A stretch of 9,572 nucleotides of DNA, from positions 1-9,572 of the forward strand of contig CAYOHP010000197.1 of NCBI GenBank assembly GCA_964403795.1, given 5' to 3'. This DNA comes from CAYOHP01 sp964403795 [NCBI: uncultured bacterium] (GTDB lineage: Bacteria > Muiribacteriota > UBA6191 > CAZXTJ01). Shown piece by piece: positions 1-6,338 of the stretch (the first letter of the stretch is position 1; each line of letters opens with the position of its first letter). Below the pieces are notes generated by a model. The model was given only the letters and a program-made list of their open reading frames with translations. It did not search any database and was not told the DNA's origin. The translations under genes were made by a program, and so were the position numbers.

Positions 1-413
1 TCCTTGGTCTTGACCTTGTCCATGGCGAAGGCGCTGCCCGCCACCCCGGAGCCGGTGTAGGGCACGCCCAGGAACTCGAGCAGGCCCTGGATCACGCCGT
101 CCTCGCCGAAGGCCCCGTGCATGGCGAGGAAGGCGGCCTCGGCGCGCCCCAGGAGATCGAGACCGCGGGCCCGACCCAGGCGAGCCCCGGAGCGCAGGCG
201 CTCCACGTCGAACGGCTCCCCGGCCGAGAGCGGCCGTTCCCCGGCGATCCAGTCGAGGTCCCGGGTCAGCAGGAAGGGCCAGACCGAGAAGCGCTCCCGG
301 TCGAGGGCCTCGAGGATCACGCTGGCGGTCCTGAGCGAGACCTCGTGCTCGGGGCTCGGACCACCCATGACCACGGCCAGGGTCAGGGGCCGGGAAGGCG
401 TCGGCTGGCTCAT
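1..413 (-). CDS. ddl: D-alanine--D-alanine ligase, N-terminal part (cut by window edge)
   Basis: Ddl joins two D-alanines using ATP in the cytoplasm, giving the dipeptide that ends the peptidoglycan stem peptide. Only the first 137 codons are visible; the C-terminal ATP-grasp part lies outside the window. The start ATG (411-413) has a GAGGG element about 5 bases upstream. Near the N terminus (residues 16-27) MGGPSPEHEVSL matches the family signature GG-x-S-x-E-x-EVSL. At residues 98-106 MHGAFGEDG, then LLEFLGVPYTGSG and the MDK of the central domain (131-133), follow in the expected order and spacing. It is read in the same direction as the CxxC membrane-protein gene, 122 bases downstream of it, so it may share that transcript. 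The visible motifs are typical of Ddl; which D-Ala-D-X product it makes cannot be judged without the C-terminal half. Confidence 0.95.
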   Translation of the reverse strand, partial: MSQPTPSRPLTLAVVMGGPSPEHEVSLRTASVILEALDRERFSVWPFLLTRDLDWIAGERPLSAGEPFDVERLRSGARLGRARGLDLLGRAEAAFLAMHGAFGEDGVIQGLLEFLGVPYTGSGVAGSAFAMDKVKTK

Positions 414-444
414 CGGGCCCTCGCTTGGGCGTCGCACTCCACTG

Positions 445-469
445 CCGGACTCCCCGGTCGGGGGTCCGG
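445..469. repeat. GC-rich inverted repeat in the gap upstream of ddl
   Basis: The arms CCGGACTCCCC and GGGGGTCCGG enclose a loop of about five bases and form a stem of about ten pairs with one imperfect pair. The repeat starts 32 bases upstream of the ddl ATG, in the 122-base space after the upstream membrane-protein gene. No T-run follows on either strand, so it is not a classical rho-independent terminator. It could be a 5' UTR structure, a transcript boundary or a chance GC-rich hairpin. The rest of 414-535 shows nothing I can name. Confidence 0.35.
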
Positions 470-535
470 GACGGTCAATGTACCAGGGGCGTCCCGCCGG
501 CCACCACGCCAGACCGGTGTTCCCGGGAGGGTGTC

Positions 536-1417
536 TTAGGCGTTCCCGGTCGGGGCCTCCGATGTGGATGGCGCCGGACTCCGTGTCTCTCCCACCCAGG
601 CGTGGACCTTGGCCGGCACCAGGAGGTTCTCGACCAGCTTGGTCTTCGACTCTTCCTCCTTCTCCTCGCCCTTCTCGTTCTTGGACCGGGTCACGGTCAC
701 GTCGGTCACGGTCAGGGCGTGGAGTTCCTGGCAGCCGGGGCAGCGCTTCGACTCGACCTGGAGATAGCGGTCCGGGTGGTTCGGTGCGCCAAGCGAGGTC
801 AGCGCCGAGTAGTCCTCAGCCTCCAGGGGCGGGACCATCCCGGCCGGGTCGGCAGGCGGCTCGACCCGGGTCGAGGCCTCATCGTCGGCCCAGCGGCGGC
901 AGCGTTCGCAGTAGGGGTTCCCGAGGGAGGCGCCCAGGCCCACCAGGCCCGTACCTCCCACCACGATCAGGAGCTCGGCACCCCAGATGATCCAGAGCAG
1001 CCATCCGGTCGGGACGAAGCGCCGGATGCTCCAGACGCCGGTGGTGTTCAGCAGGTTGGCCACCGCCCAGATCGCCCCCGGATCGGTGAGCACCATCTCC
1101 CGGCCCGAGCGGGCCCAGAGCCAGCCGACCCAGGAGGCCCAGTAGGTCGCGAGCCCGACCAGGAGCGCCACCGCACCGCCGGCCCAGCCATTGCGGACAT
1201 GGCCCACCTTGACGCCGGCGCCGACCGCCACGCCGGCCACCACGGCCAGGCCCAGGGTCCCCAGGAAGTTGAAGTACAGGAACGGATTCCAGTGATCCAG
1301 GGCGCCGTAGAGGGCGCCCGCGATCATCCCGACCGCGACCCCGATCCCCAGCGTGGTGAGGATGCCTCCCGGGCCGAACTTCCCCGACTCCTGGTAGTAG
1401 CGATGCTTGGCCGACAT
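536..1417 (-). CDS. four-helix membrane protein with two C-terminal CxxC pairs, function unknown
   Basis: I do not recognise this 293-residue protein. The first half has four hydrophobic segments (about residues 19-40, 46-70, 79-102 and 138-164), rich in Gly, Ala and Trp. After the last helix comes CERC (170-173), then CPGC (226-229), an arrangement like a zinc ribbon or redox-active pair; the cysteines are 52 residues apart. A very charged Lys/Glu stretch follows (about 247-260). The ATG at 1415-1417 was chosen because GGAAGG lies about 9 bases upstream and because the longer open frame (GTG at 1498) would run across the divergent larA-like start. There is no signal peptide with a cleavage site; the first helix probably acts as an anchor. 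Its neighbour downstream on the same strand is ddl, which suggests but does not show a cell-envelope role. It could equally be an unrelated uncharacterised lineage-specific protein. Confidence 0.8.
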   Translation of the reverse strand: MSAKHRYYQESGKFGPGGILTTLGIGVAVGMIAGALYGALDHWNPFLYFNFLGTLGLAVVAGVAVGAGVKVGHVRNGWAGGAVALLVGLATYWASWVGWLWARSGREMVLTDPGAIWAVANLLNTTGVWSIRRFVPTGWLLWIIWGAELLIVVGGTGLVGLGASLGNPYCERCRRWADDEASTRVEPPADPAGMVPPLEAEDYSALTSLGAPNHPDRYLQVESKRCPGCQELHALTVTDVTVTRSKNEKGEEKEEESKTKLVENLLVPAKVHAWVGETRSPAPSTSEAPTGNA

Positions 1418-1490
1418 GGTCCCGGGTCCTTCCGGCTGGCCGCGCCCCAGGGTCCGGTGCCGCGGCGGAGCCCCACTGTACCCTGGGCGG

Positions 1491-2768
1491 GTGCCCACCC
1501 TCGCGTACCGACCGACCCCGCTCGTCCTCGACGCCGACCTCCCCAGCCTGGCCCCGCCGCCGGAGCCGCGCGGTACCGGGTCCGACCCGCTCGGAGACCT
1601 GGAGGCCGCCTGCGAGACCCCCCCGGCCGGGCCCGGGTTGGCAGCCTACCTCTCGGGCGCGGAGAGGATCGCGGTCCTGGTCCCGGACGGCACCCGCAAG
1701 GCCGACGTGCCGCGCCTCCTGCCCCGGCTCCTGGAGCGGATCCGTTCCCTGGCGCCCGCCGCCGCCCTGGAAGTCGCCATCGCCTGCGGAGCCCACCGAC
1801 CCGTGGACGCCTCCGAGCTCCCCTCCCTGGTCGGGAGCCTCGAGGGAGTCAAGGTGCGCTCGGTCCACGCCTACCGCGAGGACGGCTGGACCGGACTGGG
1901 GACGACCTCCCGGGGGACCCCGGTGGCGCTCGACGCCGGGATCGCGGCCGCCGACCGGCTGGTCTCGCTGGGGAGCGTGAAGCACCACTACTTCGCGGGC
2001 TTCGGGGGCGGGCCGAAGTTCCTGGTCCCCGGGGTGGCCCGCATCGATACCCTGCTTGCCAACCACGCCCTGGCCTTCGACCGGGAGGCCGGCAGGATCC
2101 GCCGGGGGATCGGGCCCGGGGTCCTGGAGCAAAACCCCCTGCACGCCGACCTCAGGGAGGCCGCCGCCATGGGTCCTCGCCTCTTCTCGGTGCATGTCCG
2201 GCTCGACGAGTCCGGGCGGGCCGCCGGAGTGACCGCCGGGGAGGGGCTCCCGGCGCTGCGGGCAGCCGCCGACCTGTGGGCCCGGACCCACCAGGGTCCG
2301 GGAACCCCGGAGAGCTACCAGGTGATCCTGGCCTCGGCCGGCAGCCCGCCCGACGACACCGACCTGGTCCAGGCCCACAAGGGGATCGACGCCGCGGCCC
2401 ACTGGCTCGCACCCGGCGGGAGCCTGTTCTTCGCCGCCGCCCTGCCCGAGGGCGTGGGTCCTCGGGGAGCCGGCGAGCTGCTCGACCTGGGGAGCCCCGA
2501 GCGGATCGCCGAGCGGCTGCGCCAGCAATTCGAACTGCGCGGGATCTTCGCCTGGAGCCTGCTGGCCAAGGCCCGGCGGTTCGCGATCCACCTGCTCTCC
2601 GGGCTCCCCCCCGAGCGGGTGCGGAGCTGGGGGATCACCCCCTGGGAGGACCCCGGGGCGTTCCTGGCGGCCTTCCACCGGAGCGCTCGGGGACGACGGG
2701 CCGCGATCCTGCCGGAGGCCGGGGCTACCATGCCCCCGCCCTTGGAGGACCCATGCTGGATTTCCTGA
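1491..2768 (+). CDS. LarA-like nickel-pincer racemase/epimerase family protein (DUF2088)
   Basis: The 425-residue product matches the LarA family, whose founder, Lactobacillus plantarum lactate racemase, racemises a 2-hydroxy acid using a nickel-pincer nucleotide attached to a lysine. The residues expected for cofactor and substrate handling are present with LarA-like spacing: DGTR (66-69), GAHRP with H102, H166, K176 in the motif AGFGGGPKFLVPG, H192 in NHAL, and Q294/K297 in DLVQAHK. These correspond by spacing to founder R75, H108, H174, K184, H200, Q295 and K298. DGTRK carries Lys where Pro is common. The family includes enzymes for other 2-hydroxy acids, so the substrate is not assignable. 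No cofactor-making larB, larC or larE lies in the window. GTG 1491 is preferred over the upstream TTG 1407, which would overlap the divergent membrane-protein gene; its ribosome site is weak. The 3' end overlaps the next gene by 16 bases, so the two are probably co-translated. Confidence 0.87.
   Translation: MPTLAYRPTPLVLDADLPSLAPPPEPRGTGSDPLGDLEAACETPPAGPGLAAYLSGAERIAVLVPDGTRKADVPRLLPRLLERIRSLAPAAALEVAIACGAHRPVDASELPSLVGSLEGVKVRSVHAYREDGWTGLGTTSRGTPVALDAGIAAADRLVSLGSVKHHYFAGFGGGPKFLVPGVARIDTLLANHALAFDREAGRIRRGIGPGVLEQNPLHADLREAAAMGPRLFSVHVRLDESGRAAGVTAGEGLPALRAAADLWARTHQGPGTPESYQVILASAGSPPDDTDLVQAHKGIDAAAHWLAPGGSLFFAAALPEGVGPRGAGELLDLGSPERIAERLRQQFELRGIFAWSLLAKARRFAIHLLSGLPPERVRSWGITPWEDPGAFLAAFHRSARGRRAAILPEAGATMPPPLEDPCWIS
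2744..2748 (+). promoter_or_regulatory. Shine-Dalgarno GGAGG deciding the start of the phosphatase-MazG fusion
   Basis: GGAGG lies 4 bases before ATG 2753, inside the last codons of the larA-like gene. It fixes the start although the same frame stays open for more than 2 kb upstream, and it supports translational coupling of the two genes. Confidence 0.75.
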
Positions 2769-3874
2769 TCGAGACCGCCCGGGAGGCGGGCGACCACCTG
2801 ATGCGCTACTTCGGCAAGGTGGCCAGTGCCGAGATCGAGCAGAAGGGGCCCCGCGACCTGGTCAGCCACGTCGACCGCTCCACCGAGGACCTGGTGGTGG
2901 GGCGGATCCTCGAGCGCTTCCCGGACGACGGGATCGTGGCCGAGGAGCACTCGTCCCGCCCCGGTTCGAGCGGGGATCGCTGGTACCTGGACCCCCTCGA
3001 CGGCACCACCAACTTCCTGCACCGGATCCCGTACTTCGGGGTGAGCCTGGGCTACCAGCGGCAGGGACGCATGGAAGCGGGCGTGGTCCTGGCGCCCGCG
3101 CTCGGCACCCTGTGGGCGGCGGAGCGGGGCAAGGGCGCCACGGCCAACGGCACGCCCATCCGGTGCTCCGACCAGCGGGCCCTCGACGCGGCGCTGCTGG
3201 CCACCGGCTTCGCCGACTCCCGGACCCACGAGCGGGTGCGCCTGACCCGGCTCGAACAGGTGGTCAACGCCGCCGGCGGGATCCGCCGCATGGGGGCCGC
3301 GGCCCTCGACCTGTGCATGGTGGGCGAGGGGGTGCTCGACGGGTTCTGGGAGTGGAACCTCTCGTCCTGGGACGTGGCGGCCGGGAGCCTGATCGTGACC
3401 GAGGCCGGCGGCCGCGTGAGCGACGGGAAGGGGGGGGACGACTGGCTCGAGGGCCGGGCCGTGGTGGCCACCAACGGGCACCTCCACCCGGCGCTCCTGG
3501 GGCTGGTCTCGGGGCCCAGGCCCGAACCGCGGCTGGCGGAGCTCCAGGCCGAGATGGCGGCCTTCGCCCGGTCGCGAGGCTTCGAGCGCTGGCACCAGCC
3601 CAAGAACCTGGCGATGGCCCTCTCGGTGGAGGCCGCCGAGCTGCTGGAACTCTTCCAGTGGTTGAGCCCCGAGGAGTCGGCTCCCGAGGCGCTCCCGGAG
3701 GAGACCTCCCGGGCCGCCGCCGACGAGCTGGCCGATGTCCTCGCCTATTCCATGAGCCTGGCCAACCGGCTGGGCATCGACCTGGCGGAAGCCTGGAGGC
3801 AGAAGATGGAGCGCAATGCCGTGAAGTACCCCGCCGACGCCCCCCGGCCGGAAGCCTGGGGGCGAGGACGTTGA
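2753..3874 (+). CDS. fusion: inositol-monophosphatase-family phosphatase + MazG-like nucleotide pyrophosphohydrolase
   Basis: This 373-residue protein joins two enzymes. Residues 1 to about 255 are an inositol-monophosphatase-family phosphatase: E64-E65, the metal-binding DPLDGTTNF at 80-88, GIRRMGAAALDL at 176-187 and the second motif WDVAAGSLIVTEAGG at 206-220 (metal ligand D207). Such enzymes dephosphorylate inositol phosphate, histidinol phosphate, PAP or sugar phosphates with Mg2+; the substrate is not clear here. Residues about 258-365 resemble the all-alpha dCTPase/MazG-like group (RS21-C6 type): HQPKNLAMALSVEAAELLELF and then DELADVLAYSMSLANRLGIDL, giving the metal motif E293-xx-E296 ... 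E325-xx-D328. These hydrolyse (d)NTPs to monophosphate and pyrophosphate. Only about 10 residues (SGPRPEPR) link the domains and there is no stop or frameshift between them. Both parts keep their key acidic residues. It overlaps the larA-like gene by 16 bases and ends 8 bases before the chosen start of the gamma-glutamyltransferase. Confidence 0.93.
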   Translation: MLDFLIETAREAGDHLMRYFGKVASAEIEQKGPRDLVSHVDRSTEDLVVGRILERFPDDGIVAEEHSSRPGSSGDRWYLDPLDGTTNFLHRIPYFGVSLGYQRQGRMEAGVVLAPALGTLWAAERGKGATANGTPIRCSDQRALDAALLATGFADSRTHERVRLTRLEQVVNAAGGIRRMGAAALDLCMVGEGVLDGFWEWNLSSWDVAAGSLIVTEAGGRVSDGKGGDDWLEGRAVVATNGHLHPALLGLVSGPRPEPRLAELQAEMAAFARSRGFERWHQPKNLAMALSVEAAELLELFQWLSPEESAPEALPEETSRAAADELADVLAYSMSLANRLGIDLAEAWRQKMERNAVKYPADAPRPEAWGRGR

Positions 3875-3877
3875 GGG
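3873..3877 (+). promoter_or_regulatory. Shine-Dalgarno GAGGG supporting GTG 3883
   Basis: GAGGG overlaps the stop codon of the fusion gene and sits 5 bases before GTG 3883. It favours this start over TTG 3871 (GAGGA only 2 bases away), GTG 3877 (no spacing) and GTG 3916 (no clear site). Confidence 0.5.
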
Positions 3878-3882
3878 TGCCC

Positions 3883-5637
3883 GTGGCTGGCGAGGGCCCG
3901 GCCCGGGCCGGGACGGTGCGACGCCTCGGGGTGGCCTTGGCGCTGGCGCTGGCCCTGGCCCTGGTCGGGACCTCGGGACCGATCGCCGCGGCCAGCCTGC
4001 CCCCGCTCCGGGTCGCCGGCGGGGTGGTGGCCTCGGGCCACGAGGCGGCGAGCCGGGCCGGGGCCGAGATCCTCGCCGAGGGCGGGGACGCGGCCGACGC
4101 CGCGATCGCGGTCATGGCCACCCTCGGGGTGGTGACCCCGATGTCGAGCGGGCTCGGGGGCGGCTGTTTCATGCTGCTCCACCGGGCCTCCGAGGGTCGC
4201 ACCCTGGTGCTCGATGCCCGGGAGGTGGCGCCCCGGGCGGCGTCCCGCGACATGTTCCTCCGCAACGGGGTGCCCGATCCCGAGAGTTCCCGGACCGGAG
4301 GGCTGGCGGTGGCGGTCCCCGGCGAGGTGGCCGGCATGGCCGAGCTGCACCGTCGCTTCGGGCGGCTGCCCTGGGCCCGGTTGTTCAGGGCCGCGGCCGG
4401 GCATGCCCGGGACGGGGTCACGGTCCACCGGTTCTTCGAACGGATCTCCGACGACATGGCGGAGCGCCTGGCGCGGGCCCCCGGGCTCGCCGCCCTGTAT
4501 GCGCCGGGAGGTCGCCTGCTGGCCCGGGGCCAGTCGTGGCGGAACCCGGAGCTGGCGGACACCCTGGAGACGCTCGCGGCGCGGGGGGCCGATTGGTTCT
4601 ACCGGGGCGAGCTGGGTCAGGAGCTGGTGGCCGCGGTCAAGGCCGAGGGCGGAGTGCTCTCGGCCTCCGACCTCGCCGGCTACCGGGTCCGGGAGCGGGT
4701 CCCGGTCGAGGGCAGCTTCCACGGCCACCGCATCGTGTCGATGCCCCCGCCTTCCTCGGGGGGCGCGGTGCTGGTCGAGATCCTCCAGACCCTCGACCGC
4801 TTCGACCTGGCGGGACTGGGCCGCAACTCCTCGGCCTACCTGCACCTGCTGGCAGAGGCCATGAAGCACGCCTTCTCGGATCGGGCCCGCGACATGGGCG
4901 ATCCCGATTTCTACCCGGTGCCGCTCTCCCGCCTCGTGTCGCCCGAGTACGCCGCCCGCCTGGCCCGGGCGATCCGGCCCCACCGGGTCTCGCCCGACGA
5001 CCGCTACGGGTTCGCAGGTCTGGGGGGGGAAGGCGGGAAACCCGTTCCCGGACCCGAGGACGGAGGGACCAACCACCTCACGGTGGTCGATCGCCACGGC
5101 AACGTGGCCGCCGTCACCACCACCATCAACTACACCTTCGGGTCGCTGGTCACGGTGCCGGGCCGGGGCCTGGTCCTGAACAACCAGATGGACGATTTCG
5201 CGATCGCCCCCGGTGTCCCCAACGCCTTCGGGCTGGTGGGCGGGGAGGCGAACGCGGTGGCCCCCGGCAAGGTGCCGCTCTCCTCGATGAGCCCCACCCT
5301 CGTGTTCCGGGACGGGTCCCCGGTCCTGGCCCTGGGGGCCGCCGGCGGGCCCCGCATCATCACCGCCACCCTGCAGACCATCCTGAACGTGCTGGTCTTC
5401 GGCCGGGACGTGCAACAGGCCCTGGACGCACCCCGGGTGCATCACCAATGGCAGCCGCCGGTGCTCAAGGTCGAGGACGACCTGCCCCGGGACGTGATCC
5501 GTGGCCTGGAGGCCCGAGGTCATCGGATCGAGCTAGTGCCGGTGGTCGGGGGACGGGTCGAAGCGGTGGCGATCGGCCCCGGCTGGCGGGAGGCCGCTTC
5601 CGATCCCCGGGGAGAGGGCTGTCCTGCCGGACACTGA
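3883..5637 (+). CDS. ggt: gamma-glutamyltransferase precursor (exported, autoprocessed)
   Basis: A 584-residue gamma-glutamyltransferase/glutathione hydrolase, close to the usual family length. It cleaves the gamma-glutamyl bond of glutathione or related peptides outside the cytoplasm. A signal peptide is clear: VRR near residues 12-14, a Leu-Ala-rich core at about 15-28, and a likely cleavage after the AAA of IAAA (35-37). The N-terminal chain has the substrate arginine in DAREVAP (R113). The small chain should begin at T396 in GGTNHLT, the autoprocessing threonine corresponding to E. coli T391; then come NNQMDDF (433-439), the lid-loop type region APGVPNAFGLVGGEANAV, PLSSMSPT (S467-S468) and GAAGGPRIIT (486-494). 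All expected catalytic residues are visible, so it should be active. The start could also be GTG 3877, GTG 3916 or TTG 3871; the first two leave the signal peptide intact. It is preceded closely by the phosphatase-MazG gene and followed 28 bases later by the ABC ATPase. Confidence 0.95.
   Translation: MAGEGPARAGTVRRLGVALALALALALVGTSGPIAAASLPPLRVAGGVVASGHEAASRAGAEILAEGGDAADAAIAVMATLGVVTPMSSGLGGGCFMLLHRASEGRTLVLDAREVAPRAASRDMFLRNGVPDPESSRTGGLAVAVPGEVAGMAELHRRFGRLPWARLFRAAAGHARDGVTVHRFFERISDDMAERLARAPGLAALYAPGGRLLARGQSWRNPELADTLETLAARGADWFYRGELGQELVAAVKAEGGVLSASDLAGYRVRERVPVEGSFHGHRIVSMPPPSSGGAVLVEILQTLDRFDLAGLGRNSSAYLHLLAEAMKHAFSDRARDMGDPDFYPVPLSRLVSPEYAARLARAIRPHRVSPDDRYGFAGLGGEGGKPVPGPEDGGTNHLTVVDRHGNVAAVTTTINYTFGSLVTVPGRGLVLNNQMDDFAIAPGVPNAFGLVGGEANAVAPGKVPLSSMSPTLVFRDGSPVLALGAAGGPRIITATLQTILNVLVFGRDVQQALDAPRVHHQWQPPVLKVEDDLPRDVIRGLEARGHRIELVPVVGGRVEAVAIGPGWREAASDPRGEGCPAGH
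3937..3966 (+). repeat. imperfect hexanucleotide tandem repeat in the signal peptide
   Basis: Five units of a 6-base pattern (TTGGCG, CTGGCG, CTGGCC, CTGGCC, CTGGTC) encode the Leu-Ala core of the gamma-glutamyltransferase signal peptide. Adding or losing one unit would keep the frame and change the hydrophobic length by two residues. Confidence 0.5.
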
Positions 5638-5665
5638 GGCGGGATCCGGGAGCGGGCCGGCCCCG

Positions 5666-6292
5666 GTGCTCCGGCTGGAGGCGGCGGAGCGCTGGTACGG
5701 CGGCCTCCGGGCCCTGGGCCCGCTCGACCTCGAGCTGGGTCGGGGCGAGACCCTGCTCGTCACCGGGAGGAACGGCTCGGGGAAGAGCACGCTGCTCGCC
5801 CTGGCTGCGGGGCGACGGGTTCCCACCCGGGGTCGGGTCGCAGTCCTCGGGCTCGACCCTGCCGTGGACCACCGGGTGAGGGCCCGGATCGGGCACCTCG
5901 GCAGCCAGGGCTTCCTCGACCCCGAGGCCACGGTGGAGGAGATCCTGGCCCACTGGTGGGAGGTCCGGGGACCGGGCCCGCCCCAGGCCACGGACTCGCC
6001 TCCCGACCCGGCCGCCCTGGCCGAGGCCCTGGGGCTGGCGGCGGTCCCGGACCGCCGGGTGGCGGAGCTCTCGCTCGGCTACCGGCGCCGCCTCGAGATC
6101 GCCGCCGCGATCGCTGGCGGGCCCGACCTGGTGCTCCTGGACGAGCCCCTCGACAGCCTCGACGAGGCCACCCGGGAGGGACTCCTGGCCCGGGTCCGGG
6201 CAATGGTGCCGGCAGCAGCCCTGGTGGTCGCCACCCACCGGCTCGAGGAGGCCGAGGGGCTCACGGCCCGTCGCCTGGCGCTTCGGAGCTGA
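5666..6292 (+). CDS. small ABC transporter ATP-binding protein (CcmA-like size), partner unknown
   Basis: A 208-residue ATPase subunit of an ABC transporter. It has an aromatic Y11 at the A-loop, Walker A GRNGSGKST (34-42), a likely Q-loop (Q81), a signature LSLGY (135-139, degenerate relative to LSGGQ but followed by RRR as in many export ATPases), Walker B LVLLDEP (155-161) with catalytic E160, D-loop SLDE (164-167) and switch histidine H191. The length and the short helical region resemble the CcmA/ABC-2 export type, but I would not give it that name: no permease or cytochrome c maturation gene is visible. It follows the gamma-glutamyltransferase gene after 28 bases on the same strand and ends the four-gene run, then converges on the kinase gene. 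GTG 5666 is the first start in frame; its nearest purine-rich site, GGGAG, is 13 bases away, so initiation may depend on upstream translation. The role is therefore open. Confidence 0.85.
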   Translation: MLRLEAAERWYGGLRALGPLDLELGRGETLLVTGRNGSGKSTLLALAAGRRVPTRGRVAVLGLDPAVDHRVRARIGHLGSQGFLDPEATVEEILAHWWEVRGPGPPQATDSPPDPAALAEALGLAAVPDRRVAELSLGYRRRLEIAAAIAGGPDLVLLDEPLDSLDEATREGLLARVRAMVPAAALVVATHRLEEAEGLTARRLALRS

Positions 6293-6314
6293 GGCTCGGC
6301 TGGGTCCGCGAGCC
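6293..6314. terminator. possible bidirectional terminator hairpin between convergent genes
   Basis: GGCTCG (6293-6298) and CGAGCC (6309-6314) can form a 6-base-pair stem with a 10-base loop directly after the ABC gene stop, in the 46-base gap before the kinase stop. There is no T-run on either side, so termination is only suggested by its place between convergent genes. Confidence 0.3.
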
Positions 6315-6338
6315 GGGCTGCGGGGACCTGCCTGGACC

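Noticed and set aside
1407-1490. TTG start at 1407 for the larA-like gene
   Set aside because: It would overlap the divergent membrane-protein start, and the added residues (Pro/Arg/Gly-rich) match nothing in the family.
1418-1490. Promoters in the divergent gap between the membrane-protein and larA-like genes
   Set aside because: A divergent promoter must exist, but no -35/-10 pair or operator stands out in this GC-rich 73-base gap.
879-2678. 599-codon open frame antisense to the larA-like gene
   Set aside because: Low-complexity Gly/Pro/Arg composition, no motif, and it lies opposite a gene with conserved active-site residues; such mirrors are common at this G+C content.
425-2752. Very long N-terminal extension of the phosphatase-MazG open frame (open from position 425)
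   Set aside because: It crosses the membrane-protein gene and the larA-like gene in other frames, has an Arg/Pro/Gly-rich composition, and the clear GGAGG-ATG at 2744-2755 marks the real start.
3892-3966. Twin-arginine (Tat) signal in the gamma-glutamyltransferase
   Set aside because: There is a VRR before the hydrophobic core, but the rest of the (S/T)RRxFLK motif is missing, so an ordinary Sec signal fits better.
3745-5523. 592-codon open frame antisense to the gamma-glutamyltransferase gene
   Set aside because: Same reason: no family match and it mirrors a fully conserved enzyme gene.
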